Below are positions 8,589 through 16,294 of a DNA stretch of 64,000 nucleotides, one piece after another; the stretch's first letter is position 1; every line of letters begins with the position of its first letter. The notes beneath the pieces are model-generated. The model made no database searches and had not been told where the DNA came from. It was given only the letters and a program-made list of their open reading frames with translations. The translations under genes and the position numbers were made by a program. The stretch is from NCBI GenBank assembly GCA_016786665.1, contig JAEUVZ010000050.1, positions 1-64,000 on the forward strand, read 5' to 3'. The DNA comes from Flavipsychrobacter sp. Its GTDB lineage: Bacteria > Bacteroidota > Bacteroidia > Chitinophagales > Chitinophagaceae.

Positions 8589-9911
8589 CTACCCATTCTT
8601 CCTGAAGAACAACCTTATCGGCACCCCGCTAAAATTATAGTGTGCCCGTATTTTATTTTCCAGGAAGTTCTTGTAAGGTTCCTTCACCGCGTCAGGGAAG
8701 TTGGTATAGAATGCAAAGCTCGGCACCACCGTTGGTATCTGCATCATGTACTTTATCTTGATGGCATGGCCGCGCGTCATTGGCGCATTATACTTCTCTA
8801 TCTCTTTACCTATCTTCTCATTCAGTTCCGATGTCATGATGCGGCGCTTGCGGTTCTCATACACCTCTATCGCTTTTTCCATCGCCTGGAAGATACGCTG
8901 CTTCTCCGTAGCCGATATAAACAACACCGGCACGTCGGTGAATGGCGCTATCTTTTGCTTCAGTTCCTTTTCGTAGTCACGGGCGGTATTGGTTTCTTTC
9001 GATACGGTGTCCCATTTGTTCACCAGTACCACCACGCCCTTGCCTTTCCGCGTCGCCAGGCTGAAGATGTTCACATCCTGTGCCGTAATGCCCTTTTCGG
9101 CATCTATCAGCATCAGGCATACATCGGCCTCGTCCATAGCGCGTATGGCCCGTATTACCGAGTAGAACTCCAGGTCTTCGTTCACGCTCTTTTTCTTCCG
9201 CAGGCCCGCCGTGTCTATCAGTATAAATTCGCGGTTGAATAGTTTGTAGTGGGTATGTATGGTATCGCGCGTAGTACCCGCTATGTCCGATACTATCATG
9301 CGCTCTTCACCTATCAGCGCGTTCAGCAGGGTACTCTTGCCCGCATTGGGTTGGCCTATTATGGCAAATTTAGGCACTGCCTCTTCGCTGTCCCCTTCAT
9401 CATCGCCGTCTACCTCCGCAATGTGCGTGGTTACCTCGTCCAGCAGTTCCCCTGTTCCGCTTCCGGAAATGGACGAGATGAAAAACACCGGGTCAAGCCC
9501 CAGCGAGTAGAACTCAGTAGCCTCCAGCGCGCGGGTGGGGTTGTCCACCTTGTTCACCACCAGCAGTACCGGCTTGGTACTGCGGCGCAGCACGTCGGCC
9601 ATATCCTCGTCCTGGTCGGTAATGCCCGTGGCGCAGTCCACTACAAACAGTATCAGGTTGGCCTCATTCACGGCTATCTCCACCTGCTTCTTTATCTCCC
9701 GTTCAAATACATCTTCCGAGCGCGACACAAACCCGCCCGTATCTATTACGTTAAACGTCTTCCCGTTCCAGTCGGCAATGCCATACTGTCGGTCGCGGGT
9801 CACGCCCGCCACATCATCCACTATAGCCTTTCGCTGCTCCAGCAACCTGTTAAACAAGGTCGACTTTCCTACATTTGGCCTTCCCACGATGGCAACGGTA
9901 AATCCCGGCAT
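8589..9911 (-). CDS. der: Ribosome biogenesis GTPase Der (EngA)
   Basis: A 440-residue double GTPase needed for assembly of the 50S ribosomal subunit. Two G domains are visible: P-loop 1 GRPNVGKST (residues 10-18) with DTGG and NKVD, and P-loop 2 GQPNAGKST (186-194) with DTAG and NKWD. A KH-like domain forms the last 85 residues. The acidic linker between the G domains (DGDDEGDSEE, about 168-177) is typical. ATG start. A -7 promoter element lies 20 bases upstream. All motifs are intact. Confidence 0.97.
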   Translation of the reverse strand: MPGFTVAIVGRPNVGKSTLFNRLLEQRKAIVDDVAGVTRDRQYGIADWNGKTFNVIDTGGFVSRSEDVFEREIKKQVEIAVNEANLILFVVDCATGITDQDEDMADVLRRSTKPVLLVVNKVDNPTRALEATEFYSLGLDPVFFISSISGSGTGELLDEVTTHIAEVDGDDEGDSEEAVPKFAIIGQPNAGKSTLLNALIGEERMIVSDIAGTTRDTIHTHYKLFNREFILIDTAGLRKKKSVNEDLEFYSVIRAIRAMDEADVCLMLIDAEKGITAQDVNIFSLATRKGKGVVVLVNKWDTVSKETNTARDYEKELKQKIAPFTDVPVLFISATEKQRIFQAMEKAIEVYENRKRRIMTSELNEKIGKEIEKYNAPMTRGHAIKIKYMMQIPTVVPSFAFYTNFPDAVKEPYKNFLENKIRAHYNFSGVPIRLFFRKNG

Positions 9912-9931
9912 TAAAATTCAATTTTAGCGTG

Positions 9932-9939
9932 CAAAGGTA
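9932..9939 (-). promoter_or_regulatory. -7 promoter element (TACCTTTG) for der
   Basis: Matches TAnnTTTG on the minus strand, 20 bases upstream of the der ATG. No clear -33 element was seen. Confidence 0.5.
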
Positions 9940-10036
9940 CGCTTTTATATGCGGTTTTTGCCTATTTTATTGTGGTTTTTGTGTATTTGTTGTAGAGGGA
10001 GCAAGCCTACACAAATAGGAGCCCTCCTACCATAAT

Positions 10037-10609
10037 CATTCCTCCCTTGCGCCCCAGCGAAGGGGGTTAGGGGGATGTCCCTCACCGAATGAGCAAACAA
10101 TCCAAGCCATTCCCCCTTGCGCCCCAGCGAAGGGGGGTAGGGGGATGTCCCCACACCGAATGAGCAAGCAATCCAAGTCATTCCCCCTTGCGCCGAGCCT
10201 TGCGCGCCAGCGAAGGGGGTTAGGGGGATGTCCCACACCGAATGAGCAAGCAATCCAAGTCATTCCCCCTTGCGCCGAGCCTTGCGCGCCAGCGAAGGGG
10301 GTTAGGGGGATGTCCCACAGCGAATGAGCAAACAACCCAACACACTCCCCACGAGTAAAAAGCATAATCATTCCCCCTTGCGCCGAGCCTTGCGCGCCAG
10401 CGAAGGGGGTTAGGGGGATGTCCCACAGCGAATGAGCAAACACCCCAAGCCATTCCCCCTTGCGCCGAGCCTTGCGCGCCAGCGAAGGGGGTTAGGGGGA
10501 TGTCCCCACAGCGAATGAGCAATCACCCCAAGCCATTCCCCCTTGCGCCGAGCCTTGCGCGCCAGCGAAGGGGGTTAGGGGGATGTCCCACAGCGAATGA
10601 GCAAACACG
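10037..10609. repeat. Array of seven direct repeats with C5/G5 hairpins
   Basis: Seven copies start with CATTCC at 10037, 10108, 10179, 10261, 10369, 10451 and 10534. Each reads CATTCCCCCTTGCGCC, an optional 12-base insert (GAGCCTTGCGCG), then CCAGCGAAGGGGG, TTAGGGGGATGTCC and a spacer with CGAATGAGCAAAC. Copies 1 and 2 lack the insert; copies 3 to 7 have it. CCCCCTT can pair with AAGGGGG, or alternatively the C-run can pair with the second G-run. Unit lengths of 71, 82, 83 and 108 are not multiples of three, so the open frames across the array are not one repeat protein. The array ends where the DUF559 stop codon begins. Confidence 0.9.
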
Positions 10610-10990
10610 CTATCCCTTCTCCCCCCAAAGCTCCGCCACCTTCATCACCAATGCACTTACAACACCCTCCATATTTACCTTCACATCACGATCACAAAAG
10701 CGAATAAACTCCAAGCCACAATCCTCCAGTATTTCCTGGCGGCCCCTGTCATGCGCCTGCGCCTCCTCGCTATCATGACTACTTCCGTCAATCTCTATAG
10801 CAAGCCTCAATTCATGACAATAGAAATCAACAATATAAGCACCCACAGGAACCTGCCGGTGAAACTCGACACCCAATGCCCTCCTGCGGAGTCGCTTCCA
10901 CAGCAAGGCCTCGCTCAATGTACTTTCCTTCCGCAACTTGCGGGCAAGCTGTTTTAAGTGCTTTTGGTAGGGAACTATCTTATTCGCCAT
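10610..10990 (-). CDS. DUF559 domain protein (Vsr-like endonuclease fold)
   Basis: A 126-residue DUF559 protein. The family is thought to share the PD-(D/E)XK nuclease fold with very-short-patch repair endonucleases. Visible are the N-terminal basic helix (ARKLRKESTLSEALLW), the conserved RRRALGVEFHRQVPVG segment, and a likely active-site pair: Asp in IVDFYC and Glu/Asp in LAIEIDGSSH. ATG start at 10990. The stop codon at 10610 abuts the last unit of the repeat array, and a single inverted copy of the same repeat lies just upstream of the gene (11045-11108), so the gene is bracketed by inverted copies. Biochemical role unknown; a link to the repeats is inference. Confidence 0.85.
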   Translation of the reverse strand: MANKIVPYQKHLKQLARKLRKESTLSEALLWKRLRRRALGVEFHRQVPVGAYIVDFYCHELRLAIEIDGSSHDSEEAQAHDRGRQEILEDCGLEFIRFCDRDVKVNMEGVVSALVMKVAELWGEKG

Positions 10991-11044
10991 GCACTATGAA
11001 GATAAATCATAACATAGGCAGACTCGTAGATTTGTGGATAACAT

Positions 11045-11108
11045 GCTTCGGGTGGACATCCCCCTAACCCCCTTCGCCCGCTCACTAAGGCCTGCGCACA
11101 AAGGGGGA
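11045..11108. repeat. Inverted single copy of the 10037-10609 repeat
   Basis: On the minus strand it reads TTCCCCCTTTG, a diverged centre, then GCGAAGGGGG and TTAGGGGGATGTCC. It therefore belongs to the same family as the seven-copy array but points the other way, on the far side of the DUF559 gene. The bases from 11109 to 11265 hold no gene that I can support. Confidence 0.75.
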
Positions 11109-11265
11109 ATTATCGGTAAGATGCAAACGAACCCGGCAACACACAAACGCCCCCATCCCCGAACCATCATCTCGACCGAAGCGAAAGGCGACAGCCGGAG
11201 CGCAGAGAGAGCCGCCGGGATGCAGCGCCGCAGACAATAGAAGAACCCCAAAGCCTGTCAGGCAG

Positions 11266-11463
11266 CTACCTCGCCCTCATGGCCCGGATAAGTTTTTTAT
11301 TCCTTCTATCCGCTCGGCCATTTTGAAGTGATATCACTGCCCAGGCAGCCGCAGGAATCCAGCCTATGAGCGTAATTTGTAAAATCAGGCAGAGAATGCC
11401 CCGAAACAGTTTCCCTCTCAGTAAGAACGAAAGCCAGGGCAGGAAAATCGCGATAAGAGTCAT
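11266..11463 (-). CDS. YqaE/Pmp3-like small membrane protein
   Basis: A 65-residue membrane protein with two predicted helices (about residues 2-20 and 24-45) and a basic C-terminal tail. The phrase LFRGILCLILQITLIGWIP followed by AAAWAVISL resembles the YqaE/Pmp3 family, whose members have two helices joined by a short loop and are often stress-induced. The usual first helix with conserved Pro is only partly matched (FLPWLSFLL). ATG start. It is isolated between the repeat region and the AT-rich islet. Confidence 0.65.
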   Translation of the reverse strand: MTLIAIFLPWLSFLLRGKLFRGILCLILQITLIGWIPAAAWAVISLQNGRADRRNKKLIRAMRAR

Positions 11464-11795
11464 TGTGTTTGGATTTTTTGAGCGTTGCGTGCTTTGTAAA
11501 TATACGAATTAGAGTCGCCGATCCGGAGATCGGCAGCCGGTGCGACGTAGGTAAACTCTACGCCGAGCGGGGAACATCTGTGGCACTAGGTGTGGGTTGA
11601 AAAATGGCACAAGCACGCCGTGCTCAAAGCCGTGCTGCATGCATGCGCCAACAAGGATATAGGCAGCCGGTGCGCCGTAACACCTAAACAACTTAAATAG
11701 TAATCTAATCTAGTCGATAAATTAGCTAACTTGGTATATAAAATAGATAATGCAGTGTTTAGATTAAAATCGCTGCATGGTATATAACAATATTT
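11464..11795. other. Non-coding left flank of the AT-rich islet: hairpin and direct repeats
   Basis: No gene is supported in these 332 bases. They contain a perfect hairpin at 11517-11534 (GCCGATC, loop CGGA, GATCGGC) and an 18-base direct repeat, GGCAGCCGGTGCG(A/C)CGTA, at 11532-11549 and 11662-11679 with one mismatch. The last 100 bases are very AT-rich and probably hold the promoter of the next gene. Confidence 0.6.
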
Positions 11796-13370
11796 ATGAA
11801 TTTCAACGTTGATATTTGGGGAGATATTGTAAAGGGGATTATTGGAATTGTAATTGCAGTTTTTTTGCCCAAAAGAGTTTTCCTCTGCATAAGAGAATTA
11901 TTGCGTTACTTTTTTTATGCTACCGTTCGGCAGTGGAGAATTGCTGTTGTTGCCGTGTTCGGTGGGGTCGGTTTCTATTACTGGTTTCCTTATGAATTGA
12001 TAACACGCGTCTACGTTACAGGTATTTTTTGTACAACATTGGCGATTTGTTTCCTTGTTGAGTTAAGAAGGTTTTATATAAACTTGGCGGGCGAAGGTGC
12101 TCTTATAATCTATGGATGCTTTTCTAGCCGAGATAACGATTACCTAGTTGTCGATATAGACGCAGAGAGCATTAATGACATATTACAAAAGCAGTGCGAA
12201 AATCTTTCCTTGTCGAATAGCGCTTTCCGTGCGAAGCTTCCAGCACTAAAGTTTGTAGTGCTACCCCAATTCCTCCCCTTGTTGTTCGGTTACCGTGGTA
12301 CAAAGAAGTTTATTTCAAAGTTTATTTTAAGCAATAAACACATTAGTTCCCTTTACTTTGTTCGAAATATTAGCGATCAAAAACTGACTACCCTTCTAGC
12401 TTTTAGGCAGGAAAACTTCGCAAATCCTGAGTTGATGCGAGAAATACAGAATTTGCTGAATTCAATATCGAAAGACAACAAATTTGGTGTAAATGGCGTT
12501 GCAGAGATCAGTCTTAAATTATATGCACTTGTATTCAGCCAGATTTTTCTAGATGTATTGCTTGTTAACAAGCAGTACGGAAACGTCCAAACGATGTTAG
12601 ACGAATCTAGTAGACTTTTAGCTGATGTTAAAGATTTATTTAGTGTGAATCAGGCCGAAACTCCAGGTGCCATTCAGTTTTTCAATATTTGGAAATCGTA
12701 CATTGAGAGATATAGAGCGATACTATTGTTAGATCAAGGTGAGTTTCGTGGCGCGGTAAACTACATTATAAGTTCAATTAGCTTGAATCCATATTATCCA
12801 TATTTTAACTATGATAGTTTTAGAGATAACTATATTAGAAGGTATGGAATAGAGTTGTCGTACTCAATTCAAGAAGCAGCTGATGAACTTAAGGAGCCAA
12901 AAGATGTAGACTTTGATACTGCTAGAGACGACATCAGTAAGAATATTGTTTCTAAAGATGCCGAATTTAGCTACAAGATATTACTTGAGATAATTCACAG
13001 GGACGAAAAGAAACTTACTCATCGTCAGGTTGAGACTGAACTAATAAGAATTTCTCATGCTGATTCAGCAACAAAGTTAGCCGCTGCAGAAGTATTAAAG
13101 CACTTACCAGATGGGTCCGAAAAAGTTAATGAGATTTACCTGGGACGAATTGATAAAGCTGTTGAATTCCTTGAAAGTATTGTAAATCAAGACAAGGGAT
13201 TTTCGTTAATGCATGCAAAAATTGGCGCTCTTCTCTTGATGAAGGCACTTCAAAATGGAAGTGATGAAGACATGCTTGTAGCTGCTGAGAGATGGACACT
13301 CGGCATGCACTTCCTCACCGAACTCGGATTAAATAGTAAGTCGGCTACTTCAACGCCGGGCAATATATAA
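11796..13370 (+). CDS. Unrecognised membrane-anchored protein of an AT-rich islet
   Basis: A 524-residue protein that I do not recognise. The N-terminus has about three hydrophobic segments (roughly residues 11-33, 46-64 and 68-89). The remaining 430 residues are soluble, helix-rich and probably cytoplasmic. Stretches such as ALVFSQIFLDVLLVNKQYG and YRAILLLDQGEFRGAVNYI resemble TPR-like helical hairpins, but no regular repeat is clear. Codon use is distinctly AT-rich (many TTA, ATA and AGA codons) compared with neighbours, which suggests acquisition by transfer. It stands alone, with hairpin-bearing non-coding DNA on both sides. No catalytic motif was seen. A signalling or defence role would be speculation. 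Confidence 0.8.
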   Translation: MNFNVDIWGDIVKGIIGIVIAVFLPKRVFLCIRELLRYFFYATVRQWRIAVVAVFGGVGFYYWFPYELITRVYVTGIFCTTLAICFLVELRRFYINLAGEGALIIYGCFSSRDNDYLVVDIDAESINDILQKQCENLSLSNSAFRAKLPALKFVVLPQFLPLLFGYRGTKKFISKFILSNKHISSLYFVRNISDQKLTTLLAFRQENFANPELMREIQNLLNSISKDNKFGVNGVAEISLKLYALVFSQIFLDVLLVNKQYGNVQTMLDESSRLLADVKDLFSVNQAETPGAIQFFNIWKSYIERYRAILLLDQGEFRGAVNYIISSISLNPYYPYFNYDSFRDNYIRRYGIELSYSIQEAADELKEPKDVDFDTARDDISKNIVSKDAEFSYKILLEIIHRDEKKLTHRQVETELIRISHADSATKLAAAEVLKHLPDGSEKVNEIYLGRIDKAVEFLESIVNQDKGFSLMHAKIGALLLMKALQNGSDEDMLVAAERWTLGMHFLTELGLNSKSATSTPGNI

Positions 13371-13760
13371 GTATGTATTGAATGCTTGTCCGACATTAAA
13401 TAATTCAGGACGTTAATCTTAATTCCGCTGATATCTGTTCGATTAATTCAGCCCCGCTACCGCAAGTCTGCGACTTGTGGTAACAAATAACGGCAGTTTG
13501 CAACTGCCTTACTGATCAAGCTTCTTCGTCCCGCTTACCACCCACAAAATACAAACCCCACCTCACCCCCACAACCGCCAAACGACGGTACCCCGCAAAA
13601 AATCCCTGCCCGCATGTGCATATCATTTCTTGCTCCATAAAATCAATCTTAGTAAATTTGTATTGCAAGTATAAAATAAACAAAATCAACTATTTGCAAA
13701 CACACAAAAAAATACCCCGCCATCGGGCGGGGTAGTATCAGGAGTTTTTTAAGTCAGGGG
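13371..13760. other. Non-coding right flank of the islet with twin hairpins
   Basis: No gene is supported. At 13458-13482 an 11-bp stem (TACCGCAAGTC / GACTTGTGGTA, one wobble) encloses the loop TGC. At 13492-13508 a 7-bp stem (GGCAGTT / AACTGCC) encloses the same TGC loop. Nine bases separate the two. This paired-hairpin layout resembles REP/BIME-type elements. The rest is AT-rich, apart from the pdhB terminator at 13706-13734. Confidence 0.65.
13706..13734 (-). terminator. Rho-independent terminator after pdhB
   Basis: A perfect 9-bp stem TACCCCGCC / GGCGGGGTA around a 4-base loop, followed on the minus strand by seven T. It lies 27 bases past the pdhB stop. Confidence 0.9.
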
Positions 13761-14744
13761 TTACTTTACCATGTACATTACTTCCTTCACCAGCTTTACG
13801 GTGCGGGCCACGTCGGGGAGGTGGAGCGCTACCAGGTTGGGGGCGTAGTGCATGTTGGCATCAGCGGAGCAGATACGGCGGATAGGAGCATCCAGGTAGT
13901 CGAACGCTTCTTTTTGTACGCGGTAGCTGATCTCTGAAGAGATGCTGGCGAAGGGCCATTGCTCTTCTACTATCACCAGGCGGTTGGTTTTCTTTACCGA
14001 CTCCACTATCGTCTGCCAGTCCAGCGGACGGATGGTACGCAGGTCTATCACCTCGGCGCTGATACCTTCTTTGTGCAGTTCTTCCGCAGCGCCAAAGGCC
14101 ACCTTCATCATTTTGTTATACGATACGATGGTGACATCAGTGCCCTCGCGTTTTACATCCGCCTTACCTATGGGGATGAGGTATTCTTCTTCGGGTACAT
14201 CGCCCAGGTCGCCGTAGGCTACCTCGCTTTCCATAAATACCACCGGGTCCTCGTCGCGTATCGCCGATTTCATCAGCCCCTTAGCATCGTAGGGGTCTAT
14301 GGTAGAGATTACTTTCAGGCCCGGAACGTTGGCGTACCAGTTCTCAAAAGCCTGCGAGTGCTGCGCGCCCAGCTGCCCGGCAGAGCCGTTCGGCCCGCGG
14401 AATACGATGGGGCAGGTAAACTGGCCACCGCTCATGGAGAGCGTTTTGGCCGCGTGGTTCACTATCTGGTCCAGCGCCAGCTGCGCAAAGTTCCAGGTCA
14501 TGAACTCCACTATGGGGCGGGTATTGTTGGTAGCCGCACCTACGCCTATGGCGGCGAAGCCCAGCTCCGAGATGGGGGTATCTATCACCCGCTTCGGCCC
14601 GAATTCGTCCAGCATGCCCTGGCTTACCTTGTAGGCGCCGTTGTAGAGCGCTACTTCTTCTCCCATCAGGAATACGCGCTCATCGCGGCGCATTTCCTCT
14701 TCCATTGCTTCCCTGAGTGCCTGTCGTAATGGTATAGAACGCAT
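13761..14744 (-). CDS. pdhB: Pyruvate dehydrogenase E1 component, beta subunit
   Basis: A 327-residue E1-beta subunit of a 2-oxoacid dehydrogenase, most like pyruvate dehydrogenase. The E1 alpha2beta2 heterotetramer decarboxylates pyruvate with thiamine diphosphate. Motifs: GEEVALYNGAYKVSQG, DTPISELGFAAIGVG, a Gly-rich RGPNGSAGQLGAQHSQ segment and LRTIRPLD. ATG codons exist at 14756 and 14744; the second is preferred because related proteins begin close to MRxIxFRxAL. The alpha subunit is not adjacent. A near-consensus -7 element (TATCTTTA) lies at 14787-14794. A separate fused E1 gene is at 37499. Confidence 0.93.
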   Translation of the reverse strand: MRSIPLRQALREAMEEEMRRDERVFLMGEEVALYNGAYKVSQGMLDEFGPKRVIDTPISELGFAAIGVGAATNNTRPIVEFMTWNFAQLALDQIVNHAAKTLSMSGGQFTCPIVFRGPNGSAGQLGAQHSQAFENWYANVPGLKVISTIDPYDAKGLMKSAIRDEDPVVFMESEVAYGDLGDVPEEEYLIPIGKADVKREGTDVTIVSYNKMMKVAFGAAEELHKEGISAEVIDLRTIRPLDWQTIVESVKKTNRLVIVEEQWPFASISSEISYRVQKEAFDYLDAPIRRICSADANMHYAPNLVALHLPDVARTVKLVKEVMYMVK

Positions 14745-14828
14745 AAATTTTATCATTAATGTTTTTATTTTGAACCTATGGGCGCGTAAAGATAGTGATA
14801 AGTGATTATTATTTAAGGTCTGCCCCGG

Positions 14829-15347
14829 CTACTTATCTTTCCGGAAGCTGATGGTGCTGGTAAAGTCGTCGAGCGAGAAGCTCAGCGCCATAGAGTCGGC
14901 GGTGAGGGCTTCCACCTGAAGCGTGGTTTTGTCGCCCGCGCCTTTCAGCTTTATTTCGTCAAACAGCAGTTCGTTCCCTTCCACCAAAGACCAACTGGCG
15001 GAGTCTACCCGGCCCATCAGGTTAAAGACCACCACGCCATCGTTGCGGAACTCCAGGCGGGTAGCCTCCAGGTATTCTTTCTGTTGCTTCATCAGCAGGT
15101 CCATGGCCACGTTCTCCTCGCGTATCAGGCTGTCTATATTGCTGGAGCCGTAGAGTTCCAGTTCCTGCTCGGGGGTAGTGTTCTGGCCCACGGTATCCAG
15201 GAACTGGTCCCGTATTTTCAGCATCGAGTCCAGCGTGGGTATCTTCTGGTTTACGGCGTGCCAATTGCCGGTCAGCAGTTGCTCCCTTTTTTCAGTGCAG
15301 GCGGCCAGTGTTGCGGCGGCCAGTAATAGTACAGTCAGTTTCTTCAT
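14829..15347 (-). CDS. Putative lipoprotein with lipocalin-like features
   Basis: A 172-residue lipoprotein. The ATG at 15347 is chosen because it begins a clean lipoprotein signal (MKKLTVLLLAAATLAAC, Cys17) two bases after the previous gene; a longer frame would overlap that gene. The phrase LLTGNWHAVNQ at the mature start, and alternating beta-strand-like segments (RLEFRNDGVVVFNLMG, LQVEALTADSMALSF) ending in SFRK, recall lipocalin-like small lipoproteins of Bacteroidota. Weak resemblance only. It is the last gene of the BCCP-DUF4476-lipoprotein cluster. Confidence 0.7.
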   Translation of the reverse strand: MKKLTVLLLAAATLAACTEKREQLLTGNWHAVNQKIPTLDSMLKIRDQFLDTVGQNTTPEQELELYGSSNIDSLIREENVAMDLLMKQQKEYLEATRLEFRNDGVVVFNLMGRVDSASWSLVEGNELLFDEIKLKGAGDKTTLQVEALTADSMALSFSLDDFTSTISFRKDK

Positions 15348-15349
15348 CG

Positions 15350-16288
15350 TTATTCCAATATCAGCCGGAAATAGCCTTTCCATTCTTTAGAGGTGATAGC
15401 GCTTTCCAGCGAGGGGAAATTAGCCTGGTCGGTCACGCGGGGGTATATCTCTTTTAGGAAGGCGTATCGTTCGGGGTCGGTGGCCAGGGAGCGGGTGAGC
15501 AGCCTTACCTGTATAGAGGAGTAGCATTTGTCGGTCTGCTCCAGCAGGTATTTCAGGCGGTTGTTGTCACTTTTGCTTTTCGCCCGCTTCAGCACGTCTT
15601 CAAAGTCGCTGCGGGGCAGTGGCCGCGGGCAGTCGCTGTTGGCCACTGTTGGGGTAGTGGTGGCCGGCGCGCTGGTAGCTATCAGCGCGGTATCGCTGTT
15701 TACCGTGCGGTCCGGGTTCATTTCTATGTTGGGTATAAAGTCAGGCTCGCCATTAGCGGGTTTTTCCGGTGTTGTTTTGGTGGTGGGCCGGGGTTTAGGT
15801 TCCGGCTTTTTGGTGATGGTTACCGGCTTGGGTGTTACCGGTTTCGGGGTTACGGTTTTGGGTACAGGTGCGGGCTCGGTGTTGGCCTGCGCCACCGGCT
15901 GCCGGAATACGGGAACTACATCATCTTCCTCTGCGTTGCCGGGCATCAGGTAGAAGGCCTGCTGCAGGTCGTACAGGGCAAACACGCCCTCTTTCTTTAT
16001 CAGCATAAAGCCCCGGGAACCAAAGGCTGGTACGGTAATGGTAAAGGTCTCCGCCGGGTAGGCGTTCTGCTGAAAGAGTATTTCCACCTTTATGGGGCCG
16101 GGGGCCAGCTTGGGAATGATGCAGTAGTTCTTCCCGTAGCGGGGCTGCATTTCACCCTCCAGCTTCACGTAGAAGGGGGTCTGCTTGTCGCCCTGTATGT
16201 ACACGTACGATAAGCCTCCCGCCGCCACCGCCTGGTGAACGCTGCAAAGAGCCAGTAGGCAGGTTATGATAAATCCCTTCAGGCGCAT
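15350..16288 (-). CDS. Secreted DUF4476 domain protein
   Basis: A 312-residue exported protein. It has a signal peptide (MRLKGFIITCLLALCSVHQAVA) and a beta-rich N-terminal domain of about 110 residues (YIQGDKQTPFYVKLEGE, a segment common in such proteins). A Pro/Lys/Thr-rich linker follows (about 140-185, with PKPVTPKPVT repeats). The C-terminal domain from about residue 220 starts with DCPRPLPRSDFEDVLK and ends EWKGYFRLIL; the arrangement of Cys, Phe and Arg fits DUF4476. Function is unknown. It is 6 bases after the BCCP gene and 2 bases before the lipoprotein gene. Confidence 0.82.
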   Translation of the reverse strand: MRLKGFIITCLLALCSVHQAVAAGGLSYVYIQGDKQTPFYVKLEGEMQPRYGKNYCIIPKLAPGPIKVEILFQQNAYPAETFTITVPAFGSRGFMLIKKEGVFALYDLQQAFYLMPGNAEEDDVVPVFRQPVAQANTEPAPVPKTVTPKPVTPKPVTITKKPEPKPRPTTKTTPEKPANGEPDFIPNIEMNPDRTVNSDTALIATSAPATTTPTVANSDCPRPLPRSDFEDVLKRAKSKSDNNRLKYLLEQTDKCYSSIQVRLLTRSLATDPERYAFLKEIYPRVTDQANFPSLESAITSKEWKGYFRLILE

Positions 16289-16294
16289 AGTGTG

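Noticed and set aside
9945-10522. Open frames with repeated PLTPFAGAQG on the minus strand
   Set aside because: They read through the 71-83 bp repeats, whose lengths are not multiples of three; this peptide phrase is a translation of the repeat, not a protein domain.
10037-10609. CRISPR array
   Set aside because: Repeats are longer than spacers, the intervening bases are themselves repeated, and no cas genes are present.
10037-10609. G-quadruplex within a repeat unit
   Set aside because: Each unit has only two G-runs on a strand and the next pair is 70 bases or more away, so a local four-run structure is unlikely.
6464-11108. Insertion sequence or integron
   Set aside because: No transposase or integrase gene, no terminal inverted repeats enclosing the whole region and no target duplication could be seen.
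11509-11691. 60-residue open frame left of the AT-rich islet
   Set aside because: It is built on the direct repeats and hairpin, has no protein-like pattern and no start context.
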